Below, piece after piece: positions 12,249-23,252 of a stretch of 64,000 bases of DNA. The DNA lies in NCBI GenBank assembly GCA_905250075.1, contig CAJNOP010000515.1:87782-151781 (forward strand), written 5' to 3'. Within the stretch, counting starts at the first letter, position 1; the number at the start of each line of letters is the position of its first letter. A model generated the notes under the pieces. The model saw only the letters and a program-made list of their open reading frames with translations. It did not search any database and was not told the origin of the DNA. Position numbers and translations under genes: made by a program. The stretch comes from Rotaria sp. Silwood1. Taxonomy: Eukaryota > Rotifera > Eurotatoria > Philodinida > Philodinidae.

Positions 12249-12586
12249 TTAAATGTTGAACAAATGTGAAGAATAAATAGCACTGTTATATTCTCTATGA
12301 AAATATTTATTTAAAATTGGATTTGTTTTCAAATAACATATTGATGAATAAATATCATATGTAAAAGCCCGACACGAGAATATTTCAAGACACCATAAAC
12401 AACATTTTGACCAACTGATTGAATTATTTGACATTAAATTAATACCAATTAAATTAACATTTTTCATAATAATTAAATTTTTACAAGAATAATATTCTAT
12501 AAATAAACAATTATTTCATTATTATTTTTTTTAAATATATATATATACATTTATCTTACCCAATATTCGAGTTGATAAATTTGATT
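12249..12586 (-). CDS. PAN/apple-domain protein, 5' end missing
   Basis: Two exons join in frame (12560-12586 and 12249-12496; donor GG/gtaagat). The product reads EYYSCKNLIIMKNVNLIGIN, then CCLWCLEIFSCRAFTYD, then SICYLKTN. That spacing (a hydrophobic strand, CC-x2-C, C-x-AFTY, C-x-LK) is the single PAN/apple module, a disulphide-bonded domain of secreted or membrane proteins that binds proteins or sugars. The stop follows ~25 residues later. A strong pyrimidine-rich acceptor at 12587 shows that further 5' exons, presumably with a signal peptide, exist; none could be assigned before the hAT-like element at 13.2 kb. It lies tail-to-tail with the LETM1-domain gene (87 bp apart). Confidence 0.55.
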
Positions 12587-13214
12587 CTAATTTAAATAAA
12601 CAAAAACAAAAAAAAGAATATTTTCGTTAAGATTTGTTTTTTAGTTTTATTAATATAGAAATAATTAAATAAATTTTATATTATTTCTTAGCAAAAACTC
12701 AACTGATCAATATAAAAAAAAGTCGAGATAAATTGATTTTTCTTATGTATAAATCGAATCGAACGTTTTCTATTATTTATTTGTTGAGAGATTACATTTA
12801 TCATATAGACTGTTAAATACAATTGAATATATTCTATTATTAATATTGACTATCTATATGAGACTTTTTTTTTCGTTATTTATTATATTCATTTAATTAA
12901 ATGATTGACATTTATTTAAATAGATCATTGAGAATAATTCGATTTCAAATATTCAAATAATTAATATTATCATTAACAGATTTAAACAAAAACAAAATAA
13001 CATATATATTGATTGATTTAAAAACAAAATTATAGAATTAATCTTATATATTAATTATATAAGCGAGATATAACATAAGAATCTTTTTCTTATATTAATC
13101 ATATTTTATCTAAATGAGTAGGAAACACATTTTTTTTTTATTTTTCTTTCAAATATCTTCAAAGTCAATCATTGTCGTGCTTCATTCAAATGAACAATCC
13201 TATCAAACAACAGT
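12587..13214. other. AT-rich sequence between the PAN gene and hAT-like element 2
   Basis: No feature could be supported. The 5' exon and promoter of the PAN-domain gene may lie here. The plus-strand frame starting at 13114 runs into the transposon and has no domain. Confidence 0.35.
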
Positions 13215-15396
13215 CGGAAAACCAGCGCTGGAACCGGTCCGGACCGGTTTGGAAAACCTACCAGCCCGGAAAATACCGGAAATTCACCGGTTGAAAATTA
13301 AAAATAACTATCTTCATTTTCTCTGTTGTTTTGTAAAAAAAATGTTATTTTTGATTTTTCCATCAAGTATGAAGTTGATGAAATAGTTTTCCATCGTTAT
13401 ACAGTATATACAGCATGATTCATTTATTTTTGCTCATTTTTCTTCAATCTACTGTGTTTCTGCAAAACTTGAAAAGTTTTTCTTTTTGATATGGTTGGAT
13501 AGAGCATCGATTACTCTATCGAACTATATAGTTTTTATTTTATTTATTTTGCGCCTTGTTAAAAAAGATTTATAAATTCTGAGAAGCCATCGAACGTAAC
13601 TTTTGCACGCTCATATTTCAGTTCAACTAAATTCATTAATGATGGAAACTGTTGTAGATGCAATAGATCCATGAAACTTCCTCATGCAGAACGTATTAAA
13701 CAAAACGGATTCGAAATTGAGGAGAAAACTGAATTTTACTGTTAAAATATCGTCCACTTTTGCATTTATGAAAAACCAAGGTTATAGCGATTTTTGTAAA
13801 AATGCATCTGTACGACTGAACGTAAATCTAACCAAAATCATATAAATCGGTAGAGAGATTAACGCTCTATTTAGCTATATATCAATGACAAAAAGTTTAT
13901 TTGCTTAAACAGCCAAAATTTCTTTGAAGAAAAGTCAAAAAAAAGTATATGAAAAAAATTCAGGAACACATTTCTCAGAAACATTGCCCCAGTTTATAGT
14001 AGAGATAAAGCATAAGCCCGATGAAAAATATATAGTTCGGTATAAAAAAGAGCGGTCTATTATTCTATGTACAAATAAAAAGTTTTAGTACGCCAAATAA
14101 TAGTAAAAATAGTTAGCTGTGAGATGGTCGTAAAATTGCTGGATGCAAAAATCGCTGATAACTGCTTTTCGAAAAGTACCACATTTTGACCAAGATTCAA
14201 AGTAAACAAAATGAAAATTATATGGATCGATGGAGTAATCGACGCTCTATCCACCTATATTAAAATAAGAAATATGCAAGGTATTGTTTAAATACAGCGA
14301 ATTGAACAAAACTATTCACACTAATATAATCAACCTGTATTTCTCAAAAAAGTCAACAAGTTTATAATAAACATAAAGCATAAGTTCAATGAAAAGTATA
14401 TAGTTTGATAGAGGAACTAATAGTCTATTAAAATATATAAAAATAAAAGTTTCAGTATCTCGATAAAAAGCAGTCATCGAAAAAAATTACCTCAGAAATG
14501 GACTAAAAATTGTTGGGTAGAAAAATCTTTTTCGGCTTCTGTTCGAGATGTATCAAAATTTTTGGGCCAAGATACAAGGTAAACAAAATAAAAACTACAT
14601 AGCTTGGTAGAGTAATCAGTGCTCTATCCAACCATATTAAAAAATAAAAACTTTCGAGTTTTGCAGAAATACAGTAGACTCAAGAAAATGAGCAAAAATA
14701 AGGGAATCATACTGTATATATATATATATCTTAATACCGTTATTATTAATATGGGAATAAAATTGACTATTTTTTTTTCAATATGATTGCCTATTGTTGT
14801 ATATCTCATTTTTTGTTTATATATTTTTTTTGTCATTTTGTTTTTATGAGCAATGATGAAAAGATGATTTGATAATAAAACATGAACAAACATAACTTAT
14901 ACTAGAAAAACAGAGTACTGAAAACTAATTTTCGATTTTGCATATCCTTTTAAGTCGGTAAACTTACCAAGGAACAATAGACACTATCACGCAAAACTGC
15001 ATCATGCTCTCGAGATCTTATTCACAAAATTAAAATGTTCCATAACTCGCAAACATCAGGAATATCTTTTCTAGAACCTCACTCCAAGTTTTAATTATAT
15101 TTGGTTAAGAATTGAAATTCTTCAAACTATATTTCTGAATACTTTTCTTAGGATCCTATGAGAAAACTTTAAATGCTAATCTGTCTGAATCTATGCTGTG
15201 AAGAGTAGAATTTGACTTAATCGTTTCTCCACATGTTTTCCAGTATCTAGGACGCATTTGACGTAGTCAGTTATACGGTATACTGTCCGGTTTGCCGGAA
15301 ATTCACCGGTTCAAGAGCATTCTGTAACCGGTCCGGTCCGGTCGCCGGACCGGACCGGCTTTTCGATTTCTTACCGGTTTCAGCTCTGCGGAAAAC
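13215..15396. mobile_element. Non-autonomous hAT-like element 2 (2.2 kb) with 8-bp TSD
   Basis: Element 13223-15388 is bounded by exact 8-bp duplications CGGAAAAC (13215-13222 and 15389-15396). The ends match as CAGCGCTGGAACCGG and, reverse-complemented, CAGAGCTGAAACCGG. Subterminal CCGGTCCGGACCGG words occur at both ends (13236-13285, 15283-15380). Inside, a second inverted repeat pairs about 13411-13545 with about 14590-14712 (ATATGGTTGGATAGAGC / GCTCTATCCAACCATAT). The motif 'GRTAGAGTAATC..GCTCTAT' recurs about every 370 bp (near 13500, 13850, 14230, 14610). No transposase frame is present. Confidence 0.87.
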
Positions 15397-16468
15397 TATA
15401 AATTCATACGGAGCAACTTAAGATAATTCTCGTTTAACTAATCTATTTATATCATATTCGTCTTTAAATTATTTTTTTGTGCTTTTGTGTCTAATTAATA
15501 ACGATAATATGTTAGAATATATATATATATTGAAATTGATCGAGCTTAGCAATAAGACACACTTTCGAGACGATATATCTGAACATTTTTAAAGTGACCT
15601 TTGTTAATTAAGCACCAGAAAAAAAAACAGAAAAAGAATATTGAATAAAATGCATTAGAAAAAATAAGTCCATTATAATATATTGAAACTATAATGTTTA
15701 TCGATGATATGTCACTAGGATCTATTCAATCAGCGCATATATATATATATTAATAAACAGTCTAGAAAATCTTTTTTATTTAATCATTAAAACAATAATA
15801 ATAATAACTATGAAAAAATAAAAAAACTTAATGTGAATATTTTAGTCAAAATTCTTTCTAGTAAAGTCGATTGAAAATACACATTATTATATATTTAATT
15901 TAATTATTTTCAATGTTAAAAATAAAACAAATTTGTTTTATATGAAGATAAATGTTAAAAAAATAAAACTAATAAATATTTATTTGAATGAGATAACTAT
16001 TAATATATATATGTGTTTTTATCTGGAGTTTTATTCGAGAAATTCTTTTAAATATTTTTCGATATAGAATTTGATTAGACTTTTAATTGAATTGAATTTC
16101 TCTATCATTTTATTCTTTAATAAATAATTATTTTCTTTATTTGGTGATTAAAATAAAAGTCATGTGTTTTTTTTACGGTTTAGTTTTGTTTGATTTGTTT
16201 ATGAAATATGACAATACTCTTAAAAACTAATCTAAACATTGTTGTCTAAAAACATCACTCTATGCAATTTAAAACGAAAGAAAGAAAAAAAAGAAAAAAG
16301 AAAAAAGAAAAAAGAAAAAAGAAATGTTAATTTTGACTTTCGTATTAACATAGAATATTTTATTGTTAAATCCTAATATAATATTCTCGTTTAAAAAATC
16401 GAAAATAATATTTAAGTTAAAATAATATATTTATTTACCATTTTCTGATCTATGAAATGTCATTTTAT
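15397..16468. other. AT-rich intergenic region
   Basis: No gene recognised. It contains TA runs (about 15520-15532, 15738-15751) and one purine microsatellite, listed separately. Confidence 0.5.
16276..16324. repeat. (GAAAAAA)n purine microsatellite
   Basis: A strictly purine tract made of GAAA and GAAAAAA units, about seven copies. Confidence 0.85.
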
Positions 16469-16879
16469 CTAAATTAATAAATCTTCAATTAAATTCGTTT
16501 TTAAATAATAAATAAACTGACTTTTCATTGATGGTGGCCAATATGGATCAATTGTTAGTACCATAAGAGGTAATAGAATTGAAAGAATTAAACCTATTGT
16601 TATTATTATTCCAGCTAATATTTGAAGTTTTATTGAAAATATATTCGATGTATTATCAAATGTTTTACTAGAAGAAAAAGAGTCGAAATAAATAAATAAA
16701 TAAATTCTATTAAAATAATTAGAATTGTAATACTCAATTGTAATTGATATTTCTCGTTGTATTGTCCAATCAGGATTTCCAAAAGATTTTGATTTAATAT
16801 CATTTTCATCAATTTGAGAATGAAAAGTAACAACAGATGGGCTTATACATGGCAATGGATCTTCTTCAACCTTACTCAT
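16469..16879 (-). CDS. Small membrane protein, unknown family
   Basis: The frame is open for 136 residues, but the middle (YYNSNYFNRIYLFIYFDSFS) is low-complexity and is flanked by a donor (GA/gtattac) and a pyrimidine-rich acceptor (tcttcttctag). Removing the 66-nt intron 16668-16733 keeps frame and gives 114 residues, which I prefer. The N-terminus has DPLPCISPSVVTFHSQIDEN and NPDWTIQREISITI. A single hydrophobic segment follows (LQILAGIIITIGLILSILLP), then DPYWPPSMKSQFIYYLK. The layout suggests a type II or tail-region membrane protein; no family is recognised. Confidence 0.5.
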   Translation of the reverse strand: MSKVEEDPLPCISPSVVTFHSQIDENDIKSKSFGNPDWTIQREISITIEYYNSNYFNRIYLFIYFDSFSSSKTFDNTSNIFSIKLQILAGIIITIGLILSILLPLMVLTIDPYWPPSMKSQFIYYLKTNLIEDLLI

Positions 16880-17841
16880 TATTATTATTATTCAAATGAC
16901 AAATAAATATAAAATGAAAGACTATCGTACATTTATTTTCATTAGAAATTCAATAAGTTTACATAACTCTTCAATTTTCAATTTCATGTTTATTTTATTT
17001 TCTTTAGTTTTCTTCTTCGTCTTCTTCTTCTTCTTCTTCGTCTTATTATTATTATTATTTTATTTCAACAAAAACTGAAAAGGTTTCTTCGTATTCATAT
17101 CAATAATTCAATTTTTGTTTTTCAAGAAAAAAATTTCATAAATAAAATTGGATTTTACGTTTTATTTTGTAAAGTTTTAACGAAAGATTTTTCAATTAAA
17201 AGATTTTGTTCTTTCTTATTGTTAATTATTAGAAAACGAATATTCATATTCAATCATGACAAATCGAAAAATCTCGAATATATTTTTTTTTATTGAATTT
17301 TAATAACGAACATTAATAAATAACAGTTTTAAAAATAGTCAATTATTAACAAAAATTGATTAACTTTTATTTCATAGAAAAATTTATTTTCGATTAGATT
17401 TTTAATATTATTTCCCCACAAATATTTAACTCAACGTTTTTTTTTTCGATTGCATTATTTGATGAAATAATCATCGTTCTTTACCTTTAGTTTTTTTTCA
17501 CATTTTTATTTCAACAAATTTTATTCAATATTAAAAAAAACAAAAAACAAATCTTTTTGTTTGTCTTTAATACAGTCTCTACTTTCAATTTTCACCAGGA
17601 AAATTCGTTCAGTTAAAATAAAAGTAGACGAAGTTAGCATTTGATTTGAGGAATTCTTTTACTGGTGCGCTTAGATGGCGTTACAAGTACATTTTAACAA
17701 GCTCTATCGATTGGTGAAAACCGCTTCTCAATGTCTCCAAACATCACTGAAGAAAACGAAAAATACTAGATTTTCACCATAGCTTTTGGGAAAATCGAAG
17801 AATGATTTCAGCACCGATTTGCTTGAGAAGCGTTCTAAGTG
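16880..17841. other. Intergenic sequence with TTC/TTA microsatellite
   Basis: A CTT/TTA trinucleotide microsatellite occupies about 17010-17061. From about 17620 to the transposon end the sequence is richer in GC and resembles the sequence on the far side of the element (from 21816), so hAT-like element 3 seems to have landed in an older repeat. No gene recognised. Confidence 0.4.
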
Positions 17842-18276
17842 CACAGATTTAGGGGTGCACCGGTGACGGTTCACCGTCCCACCGCACGAACGGTGGGCCG
17901 GTGAGACCGGTGAACGGTGCACCGATGGTACCGTGAGGCGGTGGGACCGGTGCACCAATCACTTTTTTGTATTTTGGTGTCTCTCCTACACGTTACATGT
18001 CAGAAGCTCGAACACTTAACTTTCTGATAAGAAGTAATTCCTCGTCCTAATTAATTTTGGGAAATACTAATCAGAACTTTGGAATAAAGCAGAGAATCAA
18101 GCCGATAAGGTTATAAAGAGCCATAATGGAGACTGGCATATTAGTACTGCTGGATGCATTGAGTCTTATGTTGTTTGAGTAATAGCGGAAACCGGTCATC
18201 ATCGCAGATTTTTGTAGTTCTAAATGGAGGGTATTGATATTGACTAGAAATACAACGGTGAAGGTCATTTCGCCGG

Positions 18277-18815
18277 TTGAAGTCGATAATAATACCTACG
18301 GTTACCGGTACAGCTACAGTCATTGTACCTAGGTTTTTCGATCCAATCACGATAACCGTACCAATGGTTACTGGCCCAGCTAAGATCACTGTACCTACGG
18401 TTACAGATCTAACTACCATCACCGAGACTACCGTAATCAATCCAACTACAATAGCCACAGGTACGCTTACCGGTCTAACTACTATCAAGTAAGTTACGGT
18501 TACTCGCCTAGCTACGATTACCATAAGTAAAGCTATTGGTGCAACTACAATAAACGTACCTACGGTTACCAGTCCAACTATGATACCGCATTGATAGTTA
18601 TCAGCGAGATTATGTGGCCATACCTACGGTCACCGATCTAGCTACAATAAGCATACCTACGGATACCGGTCTAAATACGATAACTGTTTCTACCGTTAGT
18701 AGCCAAACTACGAGTATCGTGGGTACGGCTGATAGTCCGGTTGTGATAACCGCACTTACAGTTACCGGTCCAACCACGATCCTCCTAGGTACAGTTATTA
18801 GGTCAAAACGGGTGT
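18277..18815. repeat. 33-bp minisatellite inside hAT-like element 3
   Basis: At least 14 diverged copies of a 33-bp unit that begins ACCTACGGTTACCGGTCCAA and ends ACTACGATAACCGT (phase anchored at 18294, 18327, 18360, 18393; a second run from 18619). Because 33 is a multiple of three, both strands stay open over several units and spell 11-residue peptides such as VTGPTTITVPT. Related copies lie at about 19310-19440. I regard the frames as by-products. Confidence 0.85.
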
Positions 18816-19984
18816 CGCGATAAACATCATTGTTAAGAAAGTGAGGTTTTTATAAAGGTTGACGAAGTAAACTGGGGCCGGAGAGTCTGAATTCAAAATC
18901 AGTCTTTGAAAATTTTAAACTGAAAGTTTTTAAATTAAGTGAGTGTTTATTATGAAAGTAACTATTTCCTCGATGGGTTGATGAAGAAAAATTCAACTTG
19001 ACGTTTTCGACTCTAATACTTAAGAATACTATAGCATTCATCAAGAAATCATTTTATTGATAATTGAAATGCAGAGCCTTGATAAATTGATATCATATTC
19101 GAGTCCCTGAAAATCGATTTACTTTCGTCACTCTTTACTAAGTATCAGCATCTTCTTAGAAAACCTTTCCTTAGCGTACAAATTCAACTTAAACATTTTC
19201 AAAATTTGACCTCTGATTTCAATTTTCTAACCATGATCATCTTTCTTTAGCTTTCACAGGAATTCGTTAGTGTCTTAGAAAATACTGTGTTTCACGACAG
19301 CCTTATATGGCTGATAACTGTACCTATGGTTATCATAATTGGTTCTGAAATCGTAGGTGCAGCTTTCTTAGTTGTAGCAATAACCGTACCAATGGTTCAC
19401 GTAGTGAACCCGTAACCATATCTATGGTAATCGTTATCGTTGCATCACTAAAATTAATAACGATAGTCGAAGCTATACTTCTTACTAGACGGCACTATAA
19501 TACATAAAGCGTATCTTTCACACTTGATTACCGTGATTCGGTTAAGAAAAGGATCAGTGGAGCCATGAAAACTTATGCCAAACTCCGACATAACAGCATC
19601 AGTGATTGATGCAAGTATGTAGGTGTCTGAAAAATGGTCAAAATCGACCGTATCAGTGGGCTCCTAATATTCTAACCCGCTATGTTCGCCTTAAACTCTA
19701 GGATTGAAACCGTATTCTTGATTTGAGAATGTAGTCGTATACGAGACACTTTTACGCACGAATATAATCATCAGGCTAACGAGGTGGTCGGTATTAAAAT
19801 AAAAGCCTATGGTGGTGGCTGCTAGACGAACATTATCTGTTATCTTGAGCCTCAACTAGTTCATAAAATTCTTTGAATCGGTCATAACGATAGGTTTTCG
19901 CCCTCTAACTTCCATTGTTAGCTTTCATGTTGACGGTCAAAACTGTAAGGCCGAGTAGTGAAATTATACCATCTCCAATCTTTC

Positions 19985-20470
19985 TTTTCGCCAACTGGCG
20001 AATATCAACTAGCTTTTCACCAAATTGGAGAATACACTATGACGAAACAAAAATTTTATTGGCGAATTTCATGCTAGAGATTCGCCAAATTGGCGATTTT
20101 CATGATAGAGATTTGCTAATTGGCGAATATACTAACGAAAAATGGTCTGGGTGTAGATGACTGGGTGTGGCTGTGGGTGTAGGTGCGAGTCTGGATGTTG
20201 TATATGCGCTTGATCTATACTCATACCTACGCCCACACACACACCCACATCCTGTAATACTTAAATATTCTATCATCCATTTAGTTGAGTCATAATTCTA
20301 CGGACTAAAATTGGTGAATTTCTTCATAACATTCGCCCATTGGCGAACATACTAAGGCAAAAATAAATATTTTTTGACGAATTTCATACTAGAGATTCGC
20401 CAATAGACTAATGTCATGGGAAAATTCGCTACTAGTGAGCGTACTGTTGGCGAAATTCCGAATAGGCGAA
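19985..20470. repeat. TTGGCGAA/TTCGCCAA palindromic word cluster
   Basis: Repeated words GGCGAATTTCATGCTAGAGA and TTCGCCAAATTGGCGA in both orientations, spaced 30-80 bp, interrupted by a telomere-like hairpin at 20145-20252. Located inside hAT-like element 3. Confidence 0.65.
20145..20252. repeat. Telomere-like hairpin (1 of 6)
   Basis: GGGTGT/GTGGGT words on the left arm and CCCACAC words on the right arm (ACGCCCACACACACACCCAC), with a ~20-bp spacer. Same design as the hairpins at 43.9, 49.1, 53.8, 58.3 and 62.7 kb. Confidence 0.7.
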
Positions 20471-20574
20471 CCTACAGAGCCAGCTGAGTGTACGGCAAGA
20501 CTGATGATGAAAAATCTTTTCCAAGATGTCCATGGCTACAAAGCTAATAATAGAATCAATAGGGTGACGAAAAC

Positions 20575-21395
20575 CTACGGCGATGGTGACTAGATGGACA
20601 CTGCTGGTTACTCTGAGCCTCGATGAATCTGTAAATGCTAGAAACCGTCTATCACCGTAGGTCTCCGCTCTAGTAACTGGCAATATGAAACTACATGGTG
20701 ACGCTTAAAAGTATATCATTTATAGCGATGTATTATTGTATATGAAAGTTTTTTTCCTAAATCAATATGATGGCGATGCCAGTTTTAGGACCGACATTGT
20801 CACAGGAACCTACAGTGATGATGGTTGTAAGGGCATTACTGATTACCCTGAGCATCAATGAGCTTGTCAAATGCTGCAAACCGGTCATCGATGTAGGTTC
20901 CCGCTCTCTAAACAGCATTTTTAACTTTCATCATGATGTACAAAATTATATATTTGAGTACACGACGAAACAGCATGTGAAAAGTTTTTCCAGAGACTGT
21001 CTACGAAGCTAGTTATACGACTGATAGATTCACGAAATCATTCGGTGATGATGACTAGATTGCCATTACTGGTTGCTCTGGTCTTCAACGAGTCTGTGAA
21101 ATACTAGAAGCTGCCTGCCACTGTAGGTATCCGCCCTCCTAACCAACATGATTAGGATTAATGGTAATACGCAAAAACATGTAATTTAGATCTGCTCACT
21201 ATAGTAAATGAAAATTTTCTTCATCGATGAATATGATAATCATGCCGGTTATGGGATCGATAGGGCCAAGAAAACCTCCGGTGATGGACATTAAAAGCGT
21301 ACTGCTGGTTATCCTAAGCTTTGATGAGTCTGTAGAATGTTATAAACCGGTGATCACCGTAGATTCCAGACATTCTAACAGCTATTGTTGACCTT
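20575..21395. repeat. Degenerate ~230-bp tandem repeat
   Basis: Four diverged copies start near 20575, 20803, 21040 and 21262 (spacing 222-237 bp); a fifth, more distant, copy is near 19800. Each contains a CCTACGGTGATG-like head, a CTGGTTACTCTGAGC-like middle, then GAGTCTGTxAAATxxTxxAA and CACCGTAGGT..CCGCTCT. Inside hAT-like element 3. Confidence 0.65.
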
Positions 21396-21815
21396 AAAGG
21401 TGTTTGTTGGCGCGGCATGCCTAATTTTTTTGTATAAGCATCTTTCATATCCAGAGAGTCTCGCACTAACAAATATCAGCTGAATGAGCATCTTGATGTT
21501 GTCTGACGTACGCCTACGGTCAGCATCGTACTGAAGAAGCGGTCAGTATATAGAAACATTTTATTAAATTTGTGAAGTATGATCATAAATCACAGAAAGT
21601 AGAGGGATACCAAATATATGTGCACTTTTCGATTATGAGATGGTCAGCTTCATTTTTAATAAGACACAGTTGAACTTGAATAGCTATATCTGCAGTACAT
21701 TGTGACCACTACTGCGGTGACCGGTAAACCGGTGGCACCGGTCCTACGGTGAACCGGTGAACCGTAGACCGATCACACCGGTGACCACCGTCACCGTTGC
21801 ATCCCTACACAGATT

Positions 21816-22249
21816 CATGCTCCACGTACAATTCAATATGCTCTATCTAATGATAAAATAAGACTTCCAATAGTTAGAGCTATTGTTTGAAAAAATCCGA
21901 AAATACTGGTTTTTCGATATAGACTCCAGGAAAACCTACGGGTAACTTTTGCACAAATTCGTCCTAGAACTGTTCGAACCATAATTGAACATGCTCTCTT
22001 CCATGGTGAATATAGATTTGCCATAGCTGCAATTATTCTTTCATGAACCCCAAAATACTCTTTTTTTCAACATCGATTCCATGAAATCTATGTGGAAAAA
22101 ACAACCGGTATTTTTGAAGCTATCGAAAAGTAATTGTAAGTATAAGAATTCATTCTAGTTTCACCATTGTATAGAACTTGTCGAAATCTCTTTGAAATAT
22201 AAATAACAGCAATTGAAAAACTTCTGGAGCGAATCGGTGGAAGATTTAC
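21816..22249. other. Flank of hAT-like element 3, old repeat
   Basis: Contains phrases resembling 17700-17800 (for example CTCTATC and AAAATACT..TTTTC), so it looks like the other half of the repeat split by the insertion. No gene recognised. Confidence 0.3.
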
Positions 22250-22570
22250 ATGCTGGTTTCCATAGAAATTATATCGAACAATCAGTATGTTACGACTGTT
22301 GAAAGTATGCTTCTATCTATTAATTATCGAATTTCATCATTACATCGAGAGGATAGTGAATTCCACTTGAAACATCAATACGAGCATTTGGAACGCTTCC
22401 TGGGCGAATCGGTGCAGGAATTATTTGAATTGTCAACTAACTTCATATATGTTAAAGTAACCATCGAACAGATTAATGATTTGATAAAAACTAATAATAA
22501 TATAAGCGATATTAGTCAATGTCAATTGGAAAAATGTAACTATGGTCATCGAGCAAGAATTTATTGTTAA
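22250..22570 (+). CDS. Hypothetical ORF, possible gene remnant
   Basis: 106 residues from an ATG, with normal residue composition (SLHREDSEFHLKHQYEHLER) rather than AT-rich low complexity, and ending ISQCQLEKCNYGHRARIYC. The phrase GCGAATCGGTGxAxGAxTT occurs twice (about 22230 and 22410), so the ORF overlaps a short internal duplication. No domain, no adjoining exons found. It may be a fragment of a decayed gene. Confidence 0.22.
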   Translation: MLVSIEIISNNQYVTTVESMLLSINYRISSLHREDSEFHLKHQYEHLERFLGESVQELFELSTNFIYVKVTIEQINDLIKTNNNISDISQCQLEKCNYGHRARIYC

Positions 22571-23252
22571 AGATGCAAAACAGCAAAAATGAAAAATGAA
22601 GAGAACGATAAAAATTAGTTTGAAGAAGTTTTAGTAAACTGTAAAGAATGATATTCAATAATTTATCATAGTATTTTCGATGATATTATTTATATATTGG
22701 TTTAAGATTGTTCTCATCTTCAATATAATTAAATATTATAGATATATAATCGATAAAAAACAACAAACCATTTTACCTTCTATAGAAAAAGAAAAAAGAA
22801 ATTTTTCGAGAAAAACTTTTCATCTGGACAACAAATTATTGTTATATAGGCTAATATGTTCGACAAAAAAACAAACAAATAGAAATAATTTTTTATTATT
22901 AAATGAAAATATTTTTGAAAACTAAGGCAAATATTTATTGAAGATTGTTTTTAGTATATTGTTGAGGTGATTAACAACTGTGTCTATAAGCGACACCTTT
23001 TTAAATTTTTCTCCAAAATAAAATAATTTAAAAAAATATAAAAATAAAAAAAGGTTCAGAAAAAAAAACGAATTAAGATGTTGAAAAAAAAGAAATAATA
23101 AATATTTGAATGAATAATAAAAATGATTATGTTTGGTTGTTTTAATGTACGAATAGATATATGTTTATCGATTATGTTATTATTTCTATTATAATTTATT
23201 TCAGTTGATCAGTTAATTTGAATAAGATAAATATTCTATTAACTAATATATT
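22571..23252. other. AT-rich sequence upstream of the histidine phosphatase gene
   Basis: A lysine/leucine-rich frame at 22680-22925 has no recognisable domain. The promoter of the phosphatase gene should lie here; no motif stands out. Confidence 0.35.

Larger units (their letters stand above)
17842..21815. mobile_element. Non-autonomous hAT-like element 3 (4 kb) with 8-bp TSD
   Basis: Element 17850-21807 is flanked by exact duplications CACAGATT (17842-17849, 21808-21815). The ends read TAGGGGTGCACCGGTGACGG and, reverse-complemented, TAGGGATGCAACGGTGACGG, a classic hAT terminus. About 100 bp at each end is packed with CACCGGT/ACGGTGA words (17850-17955, 21715-21807). The interior is mostly tandem repeats: a 33-bp array, TTGGCGAA-type palindromes and a degenerate ~230-bp repeat (each listed separately). 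No transposase-like frame was found. Confidence 0.88.

Noticed and set aside
13114..13386. 90-residue plus-strand ORF
   Set aside because: It crosses the left boundary and target duplication of hAT-like element 2, so it is an accidental fusion of flank and transposon.
16469..16879. Unspliced 136-residue reading of the small membrane protein
   Set aside because: The middle 22 residues are low-complexity and bounded by good donor and acceptor sites that keep frame; the spliced 114-residue form is preferred, though not proved.
18277..18815. Regular 33-bp spacing considered as a CRISPR array
   Set aside because: Units abut with no unique spacers and diverge throughout; the DNA is clearly eukaryotic. 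It is a minisatellite inside a transposon.
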